In this document: piece by piece, positions 9,104 to 17,497 of the stretch
How positions within the stretch are numbered: the stretch's first letter is position 1
How the letters are laid out: each line of letters starts with the position of its first letter
Origin: Pelagomonas calceolata
Taxonomy: Eukaryota; Sar; Pelagophyceae; Pelagomonadales; Pelagomonadaceae
Assembly: GCA_918797485.1 (NCBI GenBank)
Contig: CAKKNE010000003.1
Span: 248,001-312,000 of the forward strand
DNA: 64,000 nucleotides
Direction of reading: 5' to 3'
The notes under the pieces: generated by a model
The model's database searches: none
Told to the model about the DNA's origin: nothing
What the model saw: only the letters and a program-made list of their open reading frames with translations
Made by a program: the position numbers and the translations under genes

Positions 9104-10732
9104 ATGTACGTCGACAAGGGCGTCCTCGTCGCCAGCGCGAGCGCGCGCCGCCGCGTCGTCGTCGTCGGCAGCAGCGGCGGCTCGACGGTGCAATTCCCGG
9201 CCCCGGTCGAGTTCCTCGAGGCCCTCTCGCAGCAGCTCGCGCGCATCAGCCAGGGCGCCGCGGTCGTCGCGGCGCAGTTCGTCTGCTGCGAGGTGGCCTT
9301 GGACGACGCGACGCCGCGGTCTCCGGCATCCTTGTGGATTGTGGATGCATCTGTAAGTCCCGAGCCCAAGTGCGTCTTGCGGGCCGAGTTGGTAGCGGTG
9401 AACCGGCGCGCCAGAGAACTGGACGCGGCTCTCGCAAGATCCGTACCAGGGTTCGACGCCGTCGTCGCGCTGTCCGCGGACGCGCGCGCCGGCGGCGCGA
9501 ACGGCGACGTGCTACGGGCCGCGGGCGCCTCAGGTCTACCCGTCGCCGGCACGGGCGGCTCCGGTCTCAGTGTGGCGGCGCAGCAGTACGGCTGCCGGCT
9601 GTGTGGCAACGCGGGCGGTTCGGTCGCGACGTCGAACCGAACCAAGGCGATCGGCATCGCCGCGTCGCTGGCCGGAGCCTGGCACGAGCACTACACGCCC
9701 GCTACGTTTGATGCCAAGACGGCTCCGCACCTGCGAACCGTGGTCAATGAACTACTACCAGCTTTAGTAGGTGTCGCGGTCGTCCGCCGCTTCGTATCCC
9801 TGGATACCGGTCTGGCCGCTCCGGCGGTCGGCGCCTTCTCGGCCATTCGCTACGCGGGCGGCGATTTGGGTCCCGTCGCGGCGCTCGCGGGCGGCATCCT
9901 GGGAGCGTTATGTGCTGGAAGTCCAGCGGCCGCTTTACTCGCTTCCATAGCGTACGCCTTCGCGGCGCCGCACGCGCTGGCGCTGTGCGCGCGGGGCCGG
10001 GCCCCGGCGACGGCGGCGAATTTTGTGGTCGCCGGTGGGCTCCCCGTCGTGCTCGGCGGGTTGTGGTGGTTACTTTTAGTAGGTCCCGTGGCGTGGCTCA
10101 CCTCATTAGGGAGACGGATCATCCGGCGATTACTGGGAAACGCGATCTTAAATGCGGCCGCCGCGGCCGGCGTGCAGTACGGCGCGCGGCGCGGCTGGTA
10201 CCATATTTATATCTTACCGCTGATCTGCCTTGAGCATGAGCGCGGCGAGCTCGCTTGTCTCGGCGCTCTAGACGCTTTGGCACTCGTTTGTGTGGGTTGC
10301 GGCGCGTGCGCGGCGCAACTAGCCCAGCCGCGGCCGCGGCCCACGAAGCGCGAGGCCGACGCGGACCAGGCGCTGGCGCTGCGCGGGTTGCTGGTGGGCG
10401 GGTGCTGCGGAGATTATGTCGAGGCCTGCCACCCGTTCCTGGCGCGGGATCCCATTCTCGACGGCGCGACGTATGCTGGAAGTGTGTTAGCTGCGTTAGT
10501 TTCCGCGGGCTCGGCGTCGTCGGCGTACCTGCCCGTGCCGCTTTCATTTTTAGCGGCGGAGCGGCCGGGCCGCTTCCTATTTGGGGTGTTTGTGGCGTTC
10601 GGCGTGCCCTTCGCCGCGGGCTGCGTGTCGAACATGAAGGCGGCGCGCGAGAATCCCGCTGGTGTTGTGCGGCGCGGGTCGGCGTCTGCGGCGGCGGGCG
10701 TCGCGGCGGGCGTGGAATCGAAGACGCACTAG
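9104..10732 (+). CDS. Multi-spanning membrane protein of unknown function
   Basis: 542 residues. The N-terminal ~200 residues look soluble and contain Gly-rich motifs (GLPVAGTGGSGLSVAAQQYG, then RLCGNAGGSVATSNRTKAIG), a pattern that suggests a nucleotide- or sugar-phosphate-binding fold. From about residue 215 there are roughly eight hydrophobic segments, for example LVGVAVVRRFV, PVAALAGGILGALCAGSPAA, VLGGLWWLLLVGPVAWL and FLFGVFVAFGVPFAAGCV. I do not recognise the family. Repeated Gly/Ser-rich, aligned motifs make it a real gene rather than a chance frame. Its stop is 17 bp from that of the Costars gene on the other strand. Confidence 0.7.
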   Translation: MYVDKGVLVASASARRRVVVVGSSGGSTVQFPAPVEFLEALSQQLARISQGAAVVAAQFVCCEVALDDATPRSPASLWIVDASVSPEPKCVLRAELVAVNRRARELDAALARSVPGFDAVVALSADARAGGANGDVLRAAGASGLPVAGTGGSGLSVAAQQYGCRLCGNAGGSVATSNRTKAIGIAASLAGAWHEHYTPATFDAKTAPHLRTVVNELLPALVGVAVVRRFVSLDTGLAAPAVGAFSAIRYAGGDLGPVAALAGGILGALCAGSPAAALLASIAYAFAAPHALALCARGRAPATAANFVVAGGLPVVLGGLWWLLLVGPVAWLTSLGRRIIRRLLGNAILNAAAAAGVQYGARRGWYHIYILPLICLEHERGELACLGALDALALVCVGCGACAAQLAQPRPRPTKREADADQALALRGLLVGGCCGDYVEACHPFLARDPILDGATYAGSVLAALVSAGSASSAYLPVPLSFLAAERPGRFLFGVFVAFGVPFAAGCVSNMKAARENPAGVVRRGSASAAAGVAAGVESKTH

Positions 10733-10749
10733 TTAGCTACACATATAAG

Positions 10750-11063
10750 TTACTCAACAACGTAGTCCGGATTAATGAGCGTGACTTCCTCGTCCTTGTG
10801 CATTGGGTACATGAGGAACATCTGCTTGTACGCTAATACTTTGTCCCGCTTGAGGAGCTTGAGCATGGCGGCGAGGGTGTCGCCTGCGCGCGTCGGCGGC
10901 GTCAGTGCGGCGGCGGCGTGGCGGACGCGGTCCCATTGCAGTGATGCTTCTCGCCCTCCTCGACGAGCGCGTTGTACGAGCACTTCAGGTCGGGCTGTTG
11001 CTTCATGAATTCGAGGATCCATCGCTTGTGCGCCAGCGACGCGGCTTTGGCTTCGTCCGCCAT
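10750..11063 (-). CDS. Costars-family (ABRACL-like) small protein, one intron
   Basis: Exons 11063-10940 and 10883-10750 give 85 residues, the usual length of this family. N-terminal exon: MADEAKAASLAHKRWILEFM and ALVEEGEKHHC; C-terminal exon: DTLAAMLKLLKRDKVLAYKQ, then MFLMYPMHKDEEVTLINPDY. The second part follows the Costars pattern (a LKxxKRxKVLxYxxxLLxxxHD-type core), a domain found in ABRA/STARS actin regulators and in stand-alone Costars proteins that influence the actin cytoskeleton. Without splicing the two halves are in different frames. The join T-GC at codon C/D requires a GC-AG intron (10884-10939, 56 bp). Confidence 0.68.
10884..10939 (-). mobile_element. GC-AG intron of the Costars gene, possible degraded introner element
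   Basis: 56-bp intron with GC donor and an end GACGCGCGCAG like other introner-type introns here. An internal GTCCGCCACGCCGCC may be a worn form of the family core. The duplication is not recognisable, so membership is only suggested. Confidence 0.35.
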
Positions 11064-11457
11064 TCGTTGTTGGGCAGCTGTGTGATCGCTACGCGCGGTG
11101 CAGCTTTGGCCGGTCTCTGTGGTTGAGCTGTATGAGAGGCTATGAGCCACAGTGATGCAATGCGCTGTCCTGAGATGATCGCTGGGCTGCAGGCGTCGAG
11201 TGCACAAGAGCTGCGCGCCGGAGACGGCTGAAAATGCCTGCTGCGGGTTCGCCGAGCTAGCGTCCTGTGACATACTAGCAAGCTCTCCCTGGTTTTTGAA
11301 ATTAGAGCTACGAGCTTAAATTGCAACCACGACGCGTTTGCTCCGTTTCGTTGGGCTCTCTGCGTTGGCGACCTCCGCCGCGCTGCAAAAACCGCATCGC
11401 GCGGCAGGTCTAAGACCGCCAAAACCGCATCGCCGCGGCAGCGCCACAAACACAGCC
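11064..11457. other. Divergent intergenic region
   Basis: 394 bases between the Costars and UMP synthase starts. Holds palindromic element copy 4; apart from a second region rich in CCGCATCGC repeats (11390-11440, probably part of the leader) nothing else is seen. Confidence 0.45.
11257..11278 (-). promoter_or_regulatory. Palindromic CTAG element, copy 4
   Basis: Reverse strand: CTAGTATG, spacer TCACAG, GACGCTAG followed by CTCGG as in other copies. About 180 bp before the UMP synthase ATG and 190 bp before that of the Costars gene. Confidence 0.6.
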
Positions 11458-13041
11458 ATGTCAGCGACGCCCGGCTTCTTCGAGGCCCTCGCGGCACAAT
11501 GCAAGGCCAAGGACTCCTACCTCTGCGTCGGCTTAGATCCGCGCACCGCAACCGCAGAAGAGGCCCACGACGTCTGCTGCCGCCTCATCGACGCGACGAA
11601 AACACACGCGTGCTGCTACAAGCCCAACGCGGCCTTCTTCGAGGCGCACGGAGCGGCGGGCTGGGCCGCGCTCAAGGGTGTTATAGAGAAGATCCACGCT
11701 GTTGGCTCTTTATGTCTATTGGATTGCAAACGCGGTGACGTCGGGTCGACCGCGCAAGCCTACGCCAAGGCTTGTTATGATGACTTGAAAGCGGACGCGG
11801 TCACATTGTCACCTTACTTGGGGTATGACGCCATCCAGCCCTTTGTGACGGGACAATATGCCGGCAAAGGCGCGTTCATCCTCTGCGCGACGTCCAACCC
11901 CTCGGCCGACGAGATGCAATCGGACGCGTTGCGGGACCGCGTCGCGTCCTTATCATCAAATGGCGGCGCCTGGGGCGTCAAGACGGCCGTGGCCTCGAGA
12001 CCTCTGGGTCTGGTCGTCGGCGCGACGCGGCCGGCGGCCGTATCAGCGGCGCGAACTCAAAATGGAGACGCCTGGCTGCTGACGCCGGGCGTCGGGGCCC
12101 AGGGCGCCGACGCTTCTACAGTTGTGCGCGCGGCCCTCTCTTCATCTTCCAGAGACGTGCGGCTCGTCGTGCCCGTGAGCCGAGCGATCATGAACGCCGA
12201 CGACCCGTCTGCCGCCGCGCAAAAGCTCTGCCAGGAGATCCGGGACGCCATCAGCAATGCGCCGCCGCCCCCCTCTCTCACGGATACGCTCGCGGACGCG
12301 TCGCGTCGACTATCGGACACGATGACCTCCACCTTCCCCAGAACGGCAGAACTACTGACGGGAGGCGCGCTGAAGCCGCACCAGGCCAAGTTCGTCGGCT
12401 GCGTGCTGAGGAGCGGCGCTTTGAAATTTGGCTCGTTCCAGCTGAAGTCCGGACGGCAATCCCCGTACTTCTTCAACGCCGGCCTCGTCTGCGACGGGAA
12501 CGATGCCGCCGAGTTCTTCGACGCGTATGCTGCTGCTATACAAAACTCTGGCCTCGAATTTGATGTGGTCTTCGGGCCGGCCTACAAAGGTATACCTTTA
12601 TGTGCCGGCGTCAGTGCCGCATTGGCGGCGCGCGGCGTCTCCAGTTCGTTCGCCTACAACCGCAAGGAGGCCAAGGACCACGGTGAAGGGGGCACATTAG
12701 TTGGAGCGGCCGTGAAAGGTCGGCGCGTGCTGCTGGTGGACGACGTCATCTCCGCTGGTACTGCGGTAAGGGAGGCGACGGGTATCCTGGCGAAGGCCGG
12801 AGCCATTCTGGTGGGTGTTTGTGTCGCCGTCGACCGGCAGGAAGTCACAGGTGGTTCAGCGCCGCCCGCGCCCGGGAGTGAAAGAGTGTCGGCCGTCGAG
12901 GGCGTGCGGCGGGAGCTCGGCGTGCCCGTCGTGCCCATCCTCACTTTGACGGACTTATTGGCGTATCTCGAGGCCAAGGGCGGCAGCGACGAGCACGCGG
13001 CGAACGTGCGCAAGTACCGCGAGACGTACGGGGCCTGCTAG
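11458..13041 (+). CDS. UMPS: UMP synthase, OMP decarboxylase-OPRT order
   Basis: 527 residues from the ATG at 11458. The N-terminal domain is orotidine-5'-phosphate decarboxylase: YLCVGLDPR near residue 21 and the catalytic LLDCKRGDVGST near residues 85-96 (Asp-x-Lys-x4-Asp). The C-terminal domain, from about residue 300, is orotate phosphoribosyltransferase with FGSFQLKSGRQSPYFFNAG and the PRPP-binding VLLVDDVISAGTAVREA at about 424-440. Together they catalyse the last two steps of de novo pyrimidine synthesis. Animal and plant UMP synthases have the opposite order (OPRT first); the decarboxylase-first fusion is known in stramenopiles and kinetoplastids. A possible non-ATG upstream extension is ignored. 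Confidence 0.93.
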   Translation: MSATPGFFEALAAQCKAKDSYLCVGLDPRTATAEEAHDVCCRLIDATKTHACCYKPNAAFFEAHGAAGWAALKGVIEKIHAVGSLCLLDCKRGDVGSTAQAYAKACYDDLKADAVTLSPYLGYDAIQPFVTGQYAGKGAFILCATSNPSADEMQSDALRDRVASLSSNGGAWGVKTAVASRPLGLVVGATRPAAVSAARTQNGDAWLLTPGVGAQGADASTVVRAALSSSSRDVRLVVPVSRAIMNADDPSAAAQKLCQEIRDAISNAPPPPSLTDTLADASRRLSDTMTSTFPRTAELLTGGALKPHQAKFVGCVLRSGALKFGSFQLKSGRQSPYFFNAGLVCDGNDAAEFFDAYAAAIQNSGLEFDVVFGPAYKGIPLCAGVSAALAARGVSSSFAYNRKEAKDHGEGGTLVGAAVKGRRVLLVDDVISAGTAVREATGILAKAGAILVGVCVAVDRQEVTGGSAPPAPGSERVSAVEGVRRELGVPVVPILTLTDLLAYLEAKGGSDEHAANVRKYRETYGAC

Positions 13042-13114
13042 ACTACTGGGTAACGTATATATTATGCTCGATAGGGGTAACACGTATCTATAACGGGGGA
13101 AGAAAGGACGCCTA

Positions 13115-14110
13115 CTACTCGCGCGCGTCGGCCTCGGCTTCTTCTTCGGCCTCGCGCGCCCAGGCCGCCTTCTGGTCGAGCGCGAGTTTGGTGAGGGCCC
13201 CCAGGAAGTCCTCGTTGACCTTCTGCTTTTCCATCTCCTCGTGGACGTTGACGCGCTTCTTCACTAGAGCTAGAGGTCCATTGGCGAAGTCGCCGTCCTC
13301 GCCCTCGAGACATAAACCGGGGGCCCAGGGCGGCAGGCGGTAGTGCCACGAGTAGAACATGGGGCCCTTGCCGCCCGGCAGGCCCGCGGACACGGCCTGC
13401 GGGTGGACGTCAATCCCCGAACCCCACCAGCGCGGCTGGACGCCCGTCGTGCCGTCGGGCACGCAGTAGGAGACGTAGCCTAGTGTTTGAAGCATGGCGT
13501 GGACCTCCGTCAAATCTAGGTTCTTGAGCAGGTGGATTTCGGATAAACCAGTGAAGATTCTCAGCGAGTCCTGCTCGCCGTGGAGCTCGCCGTAACACAA
13601 GCGGACGTAGGGCGGCGTCGGCGCCAGGTGCTTGTCCTCCCCCAACTTCCACCCGAAGTCCTCCGTCAATAAACATAACTTGGCGTCGTCCGTCGTAAAG
13701 GCGCCGAAGCGGCCGACGCGCGGCTTGTGCACCTCGCCGAAGCGCTTGCCCCACGTGGGGGACGCGCGGCGCACGTACTTGACGTAGTCCTTGAGCTGCA
13801 CGGCGCCCTTGACCTGGGGGCCCCGGCGCCGGCCCGTCGCGTCGACGGCGCCGTCGTTCTCGCCGTGGACCTGCGTGATTGGTTGTGATCATCGCGGGGC
13901 GACGACGCCGCGGCCGCCTCGAAATATGATTGCCGCGCGGCCCTCTGCTTCCCAATCCGGCACGGGAAGGCCGTCATGGTCGTAGGCGATGCCTAATGGC
14001 GCGTCGCCCGCCTTCTTGGGCACCCCATGCTCGTTGTACAACTGGATGGTCTCCTTCTTGGCGCTTGCGCTGCTGCTGTGGCCGCCGACGGTGACCGTCA
14101 TGGTAGCCAT
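13115..14110 (-). CDS. Unknown conserved-looking protein, two exons
   Basis: Exons 14110-13949 and 13870-13115 give 305 residues. Exon 1 starts MATMTVTVGGHSSSASAKKE and contains YNEHGVPKKAGDAPLGIAYD; exon 2 starts VHGENDGAVDATGRRRGPQV and goes on with KDYVKYVRRASPTWGKRFGE, PPYVRLCYGELHGEQDS, GYVSYCVPDGTTGVQPRWWG and a charged C-terminal helix. The two exons are in the same phase if the 78-bp intron with a GC donor is removed. No signal peptide or membrane segment. I do not recognise a domain; aromatic-rich and ordered composition argues for a real protein. Confidence 0.62.
13871..13940 (-). mobile_element. Introner element making the intron at 13871-13948
   Basis: Read on the gene strand, the element begins CCGCGCGGCAATCA and ends CCAATCACGCAG, matching the family ends CTGTGTGGAAATCA and its inverse after C/T drift. 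The 8 bp before it (GCAGAGGG) and after it (GTCCACGG) agree only in part. The intron begins with the GC of the first 8-mer and ends with the AG of the element, leaving the frame intact. Confidence 0.55.
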
Positions 14111-14571
14111 GGTCCGTGGGATTGGGCTGGTACTCGCGCGCGCAAAAAAAACGCAGCCCTTCGGTCCTCGTCGTCCAAACAGGCCGTGAAAGGAGTGGTA
14201 GTGGCCTTGTTGTGTTTGGCGGGAGACTGTCATCGTGCGCGCTAGCAACGACCAGTCCCAGGCGTCCAGCAGTGGGCTTCGACGGGTTCCCGACGCGTTT
14301 ATGCTTGGCCACCAAAAAATCAGATCAAAACGGGTTTCCCAGCCCAAGTGACTGGCTCGAAAAACGAGCGTAGGCAAGCCCACGCACCGCTGGGGCACGC
14401 CTGCGCATACGTTCTAAACGTGCGCGAGCGCTGCGGCCATTTGCCTGCGCTCACGGGAGATCGCAGCACGCGTAACAAGGAGGCACCTATATATTGCACA
14501 GCTTGCACAGCGCGCGTCAAGGAGGCATCTGTATTGCACAGACGACGGGAGGCATCCATAGCACAGCACAC
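14111..14571. other. Divergent intergenic region
   Basis: 461 bases. The 100 bases before the ankyrin start hold three spaced copies of GGAGGCA(C/T)C alternating with TTGCACAG-like words (14481-14570). No gene and no palindromic element seen. Confidence 0.4.
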
Positions 14572-15489
14572 ATGGCTCAGGCTTACATGAACGACCCGCT
14601 CGGGCTCGGCGTGATCGCCGGGGCGCGCCCGGAGCCGGGCTGGTTCGTGCGGCGCGAGCCGCAGCCGTGGCACGCGGCGCTCCCGAAGTGGATATGGGCG
14701 ACCAATCTCGAGCTGCCCTGGTTCGGGATCCACGACTGCTTCGCGCCCGAGGGCCGGCACTCGTCGGTCGCCTTCTGGGGCGACGGTCAATTCGGGGGAG
14801 CGACGCGCCTCTGGTTCCTCGCGCGCGAGTTCGAGAGCTGCGACGCGATCCGCTGGCTGCTGGCCCAAGGCGCGGACGTCGAGATCGGCAACCCGTTGAG
14901 GGGCTCGACGCCGCTACACGGCGCCGCCATCAACGGCAGCATTCCCGTCGCGGCGGTGCTGCTCGACGAGGGCGCGCGCGTCGACGCAGGCGACGTCATG
15001 CAGCGCACCGCGCTCCATTTCGCCGCGGCGTATGGGCACAAAGCCATGGTGCGCTTCCTGCTGGACCGCGGCCACCCGCTCGACACGCGGGATCACGCCG
15101 GCGCCAACGCGGAGGACGTCGCGCGGGTGAGCGCCGCGGCGGTGCGCAACGCCGAGGAAGCCGCCAACTTCCTCGCCGAGGTCCGCGCCGCGGGCGGCTG
15201 GCGGAAGTATACGCTGGCGCCCCGCGTCCGCCTCCTCGCGCTCCACAAGGCCCTCCCCGCCCTGCAAAAGGCGCGACACGCGACGGTCGCGTCGGTTCCG
15301 GTGCACGAGGCCCTCTTCGCTTCCGACGCGCTCCCCAAGGAACTCGTCTGGAAGGTCATCTCGTACTGGCGCAGCGACCGCGACCTTCCGGTGCCGGGCC
15401 CCGCCGCCCCCCTCGACACGTTCTGGGCCAACCAGCCCGACGCACTTCGGCTGACTGTGCCGTTCCCCGTTGGCGGCGCGGCATTCTAG
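14572..15489 (+). CDS. Ankyrin-repeat protein
   Basis: 305 residues from the ATG at 14572. Ankyrin repeats occupy about residues 95-200: CDAIRWLLAQGADVEIGNPL, GSTPLHGAAINGSIPVAAVL, RTALHFAAAYGHKAMVRFLL. The C-terminal 90 residues (LAPRVRLLALHKALPALQKA, then LFASDALPKELVWKVISYWR) form a helix-rich tail that I recall from many ankyrin proteins of Aureococcus, possibly an F-box-like or PRANC-like partner-binding end. The N-terminus (GARPEPGWFVRREPQPWHAA) is unfamiliar. Likely an adaptor; partner unknown. Confidence 0.75.
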   Translation: MAQAYMNDPLGLGVIAGARPEPGWFVRREPQPWHAALPKWIWATNLELPWFGIHDCFAPEGRHSSVAFWGDGQFGGATRLWFLAREFESCDAIRWLLAQGADVEIGNPLRGSTPLHGAAINGSIPVAAVLLDEGARVDAGDVMQRTALHFAAAYGHKAMVRFLLDRGHPLDTRDHAGANAEDVARVSAAAVRNAEEAANFLAEVRAAGGWRKYTLAPRVRLLALHKALPALQKARHATVASVPVHEALFASDALPKELVWKVISYWRSDRDLPVPGPAAPLDTFWANQPDALRLTVPFPVGGAAF

Positions 15490-15543
15490 TCTGTTGTGGA
15501 CTGTAGTAAGTATACACATCTTTAACCGCGAGGCGGGGAGGAA

Positions 15544-17148
15544 TTAAGCAGCAAGGTCTGCTTGCATGTGGATCGCCTCGACGAGCGCGCGCGCCTGCGC
15601 CGCGTCGGCCAATTCCAGCGTGACGACCTGCTGCTTCGGCGTCGCGAGGACCACGAAGGACGCGGGCAGGTCCCGGGCTCGGATACTGGCCTCGCGGTGG
15701 TGCGCCGCCGCGTTCGACGGCAGCGCCGCGTCCGCCGCGCCGACGTACGCCGCCAAGGGCTGGTGCGACGCGAGCGACAGCCGTTTTGGTGATCTTAATC
15801 GAAGCATCTGTCGTGATAACCTCCAGCGCGCCGTCGGCAGCAGCTCGAGGGACCGGTCGCGCAACCTGAGAGCCTTGCGCGTCCGTTTCCCTTTATGGTT
15901 GTGGTCGTGGCACACGTACTCCACGCCCGGGACGACGACCGCCGTCGGCACGCTCGTTTCATTCACCTCCACCTCGATGCTCCGCGGGCCCGCTCTCGGC
16001 GACTGCCGCGGCGACCGTAACGGTGACCCCACCACCCCCCGGTCGTGCTCCTCCAGCGAAACGGGTGGTCTCAACTCCCTACAAGCCGCCCGTCCCCCCA
16101 ACTGCTCCGGCAGGAAGTCTGGTCTCACTTCTTCGGTAAGCGACTGGGCGGCGCCGGCCCCATGAATGTGGACTTTACGCTGCGTGTTCTTTGGTAGGAG
16201 TGGTCGCAGCATGGACCAGGCGTAGCTAGTTGCGCCGCTGGCGTTCACAAAATGAGTGGTATCTTGCAACCACGGATAATTCTTCTGCACGAGAGGTATC
16301 AATTGTCTCACCATGTTGAAACCTCCAGGTAACAGAGCGTGGGACAGCGTCAAGCCCTTCATGTCGAAGATCGTGCACAATCGCGCGACTTCGCCCCAGC
16401 CCTCGCGCAACGGCGTGGCCTTGCCTGGATCGGCCAACCACTGCGCATGCGCGGCTCTTAGTACAGCCCGCTCCCGCCCCAGAGCAATCCTCTCCAGCAC
16501 CATGGACTTGTGCTCCAACGCATACGTCTGCCAGCCGATGTATTTTTCCGCGGTAATATCCTTCAGGCGATGCGCCGGCCAGAAGCCGTACTGCTCCACA
16601 CACAAAGCGTTACCCTTGACGTCAAATAATTGTTCGGCACAAGGTAAGACCGCACACCTCGCCTTGAAGAACGCACCGGACGGCCACGTTTCTGGTCTGT
16701 CTTTGCCGGCCATGATCTCATCTCGAATGAGGTCGATTTTCTCGGCCTCGCGCCACCGCAGATATTCTTTGACGGCCTTGACGCCCTTCTTCTCGCTCTT
16801 GTGCTGCCGCAAGAATCGTATGAGTCGCCGATCCCCGTACGCCTCGGGATAGTTCGGCGCCCTTGCTAACTGCACGGCGCACTCGCGCCGAACGCGACTC
16901 AAAAACGCTCTTTCAGACGCGACCCAGCGCGGCGGCGGCGGCGCGGCGCGCAGCCACTCACCAAACGCGGGGTCGCTCAGCTCGTCCGTCTCCACGATCT
17001 CGGGCAGCGGCGCCGGTGGCGCGCGCTCGGGGCCCAGCCAGGGGGTTAGAGCAGTGGCATCTATGACGGGAGTGGCCACGCCCGGCGAGAGCGTGGCCTT
17101 GACGGGCGTGCTCGGCGTCGAGGGGGGGCTCGCGTTGGCGAAAAGCAT
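15544..17148 (-). CDS. SEC14-like CRAL-TRIO protein
   Basis: 534 residues from ATG 17148 (MLFANASPPSTPSTP). Order of parts: disordered N-terminus; CRAL-TRIO-N helices (RRLIRFLRQHKSEKKGVKAV, KEYLRWREAEKIDLIRDEI); the CRAL-TRIO lipid-binding lobe with LCTIFDMKGLTLSHALLPGG and PLVQKNYPWLQDTTHFVNAS, up to RPLLPKNTQRKVHIHG; then a linker and a C-terminal region (RALRLRDRSLELLPTARWRL... ending ARALVEAIHMQADLAA) that reads like a PH-type fold. SEC14 proteins exchange phosphatidylinositol and other lipids between membranes and tie lipid metabolism to trafficking. A much longer open frame upstream runs antisense through the kinase gene and is not credible. Confidence 0.85.
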   Translation of the reverse strand: MLFANASPPSTPSTPVKATLSPGVATPVIDATALTPWLGPERAPPAPLPEIVETDELSDPAFGEWLRAAPPPPRWVASERAFLSRVRRECAVQLARAPNYPEAYGDRRLIRFLRQHKSEKKGVKAVKEYLRWREAEKIDLIRDEIMAGKDRPETWPSGAFFKARCAVLPCAEQLFDVKGNALCVEQYGFWPAHRLKDITAEKYIGWQTYALEHKSMVLERIALGRERAVLRAAHAQWLADPGKATPLREGWGEVARLCTIFDMKGLTLSHALLPGGFNMVRQLIPLVQKNYPWLQDTTHFVNASGATSYAWSMLRPLLPKNTQRKVHIHGAGAAQSLTEEVRPDFLPEQLGGRAACRELRPPVSLEEHDRGVVGSPLRSPRQSPRAGPRSIEVEVNETSVPTAVVVPGVEYVCHDHNHKGKRTRKALRLRDRSLELLPTARWRLSRQMLRLRSPKRLSLASHQPLAAYVGAADAALPSNAAAHHREASIRARDLPASFVVLATPKQQVVTLELADAAQARALVEAIHMQADLAA

Positions 17149-17497
17149 GGCTGCCCCTGGTGTTTTGGGCCGATTCCCCACCAGTGACACCGGTGATGTC
17201 GCTGCGCCTGAATTTCCTACGACGGCAACCCCCAGGCCTGTGTGCGAAATCAGAGCTCTGAGGCGGGCTCCGGGGACGCCTCGCGGCGTCTGACGCGAGT
17301 TTGCGGCTCGCTTGGACCACGCACCTCGGCCGTCAAAAATGCGACAGAGCTTAGCGAAAAAATTGGCCTCTCCTGAGCCTTTATTCAAACACTGACGAGC
17401 AGGGTGAACACCACCGAGCCGCCGGGCAGCCCCTCGGCGGCGCGTTTCTGTGAGGCGCCGCCCCTGACAGCCTCGATTCACTGGGTGGCAGTAGCAG
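17149..17497. other. Divergent intergenic region with an introner-like intron end in the leader
   Basis: 349 bases. Read toward the CRAL-TRIO gene, the sequence at 17238-17255 is CTCTGATTTCGCACACAG, the 3' end of the introner family, followed by GCCTGGGG. The other end cannot be placed, so a spliced 5' leader is likely but its extent is open. Confidence 0.45.

Noticed and set aside
9598-9612. CTGTGTGGCAAC in the membrane-protein gene, like an introner end
   Set aside because: It encodes the ordered CRLCGNAGG segment in frame; no second end, duplication or acceptor follows.
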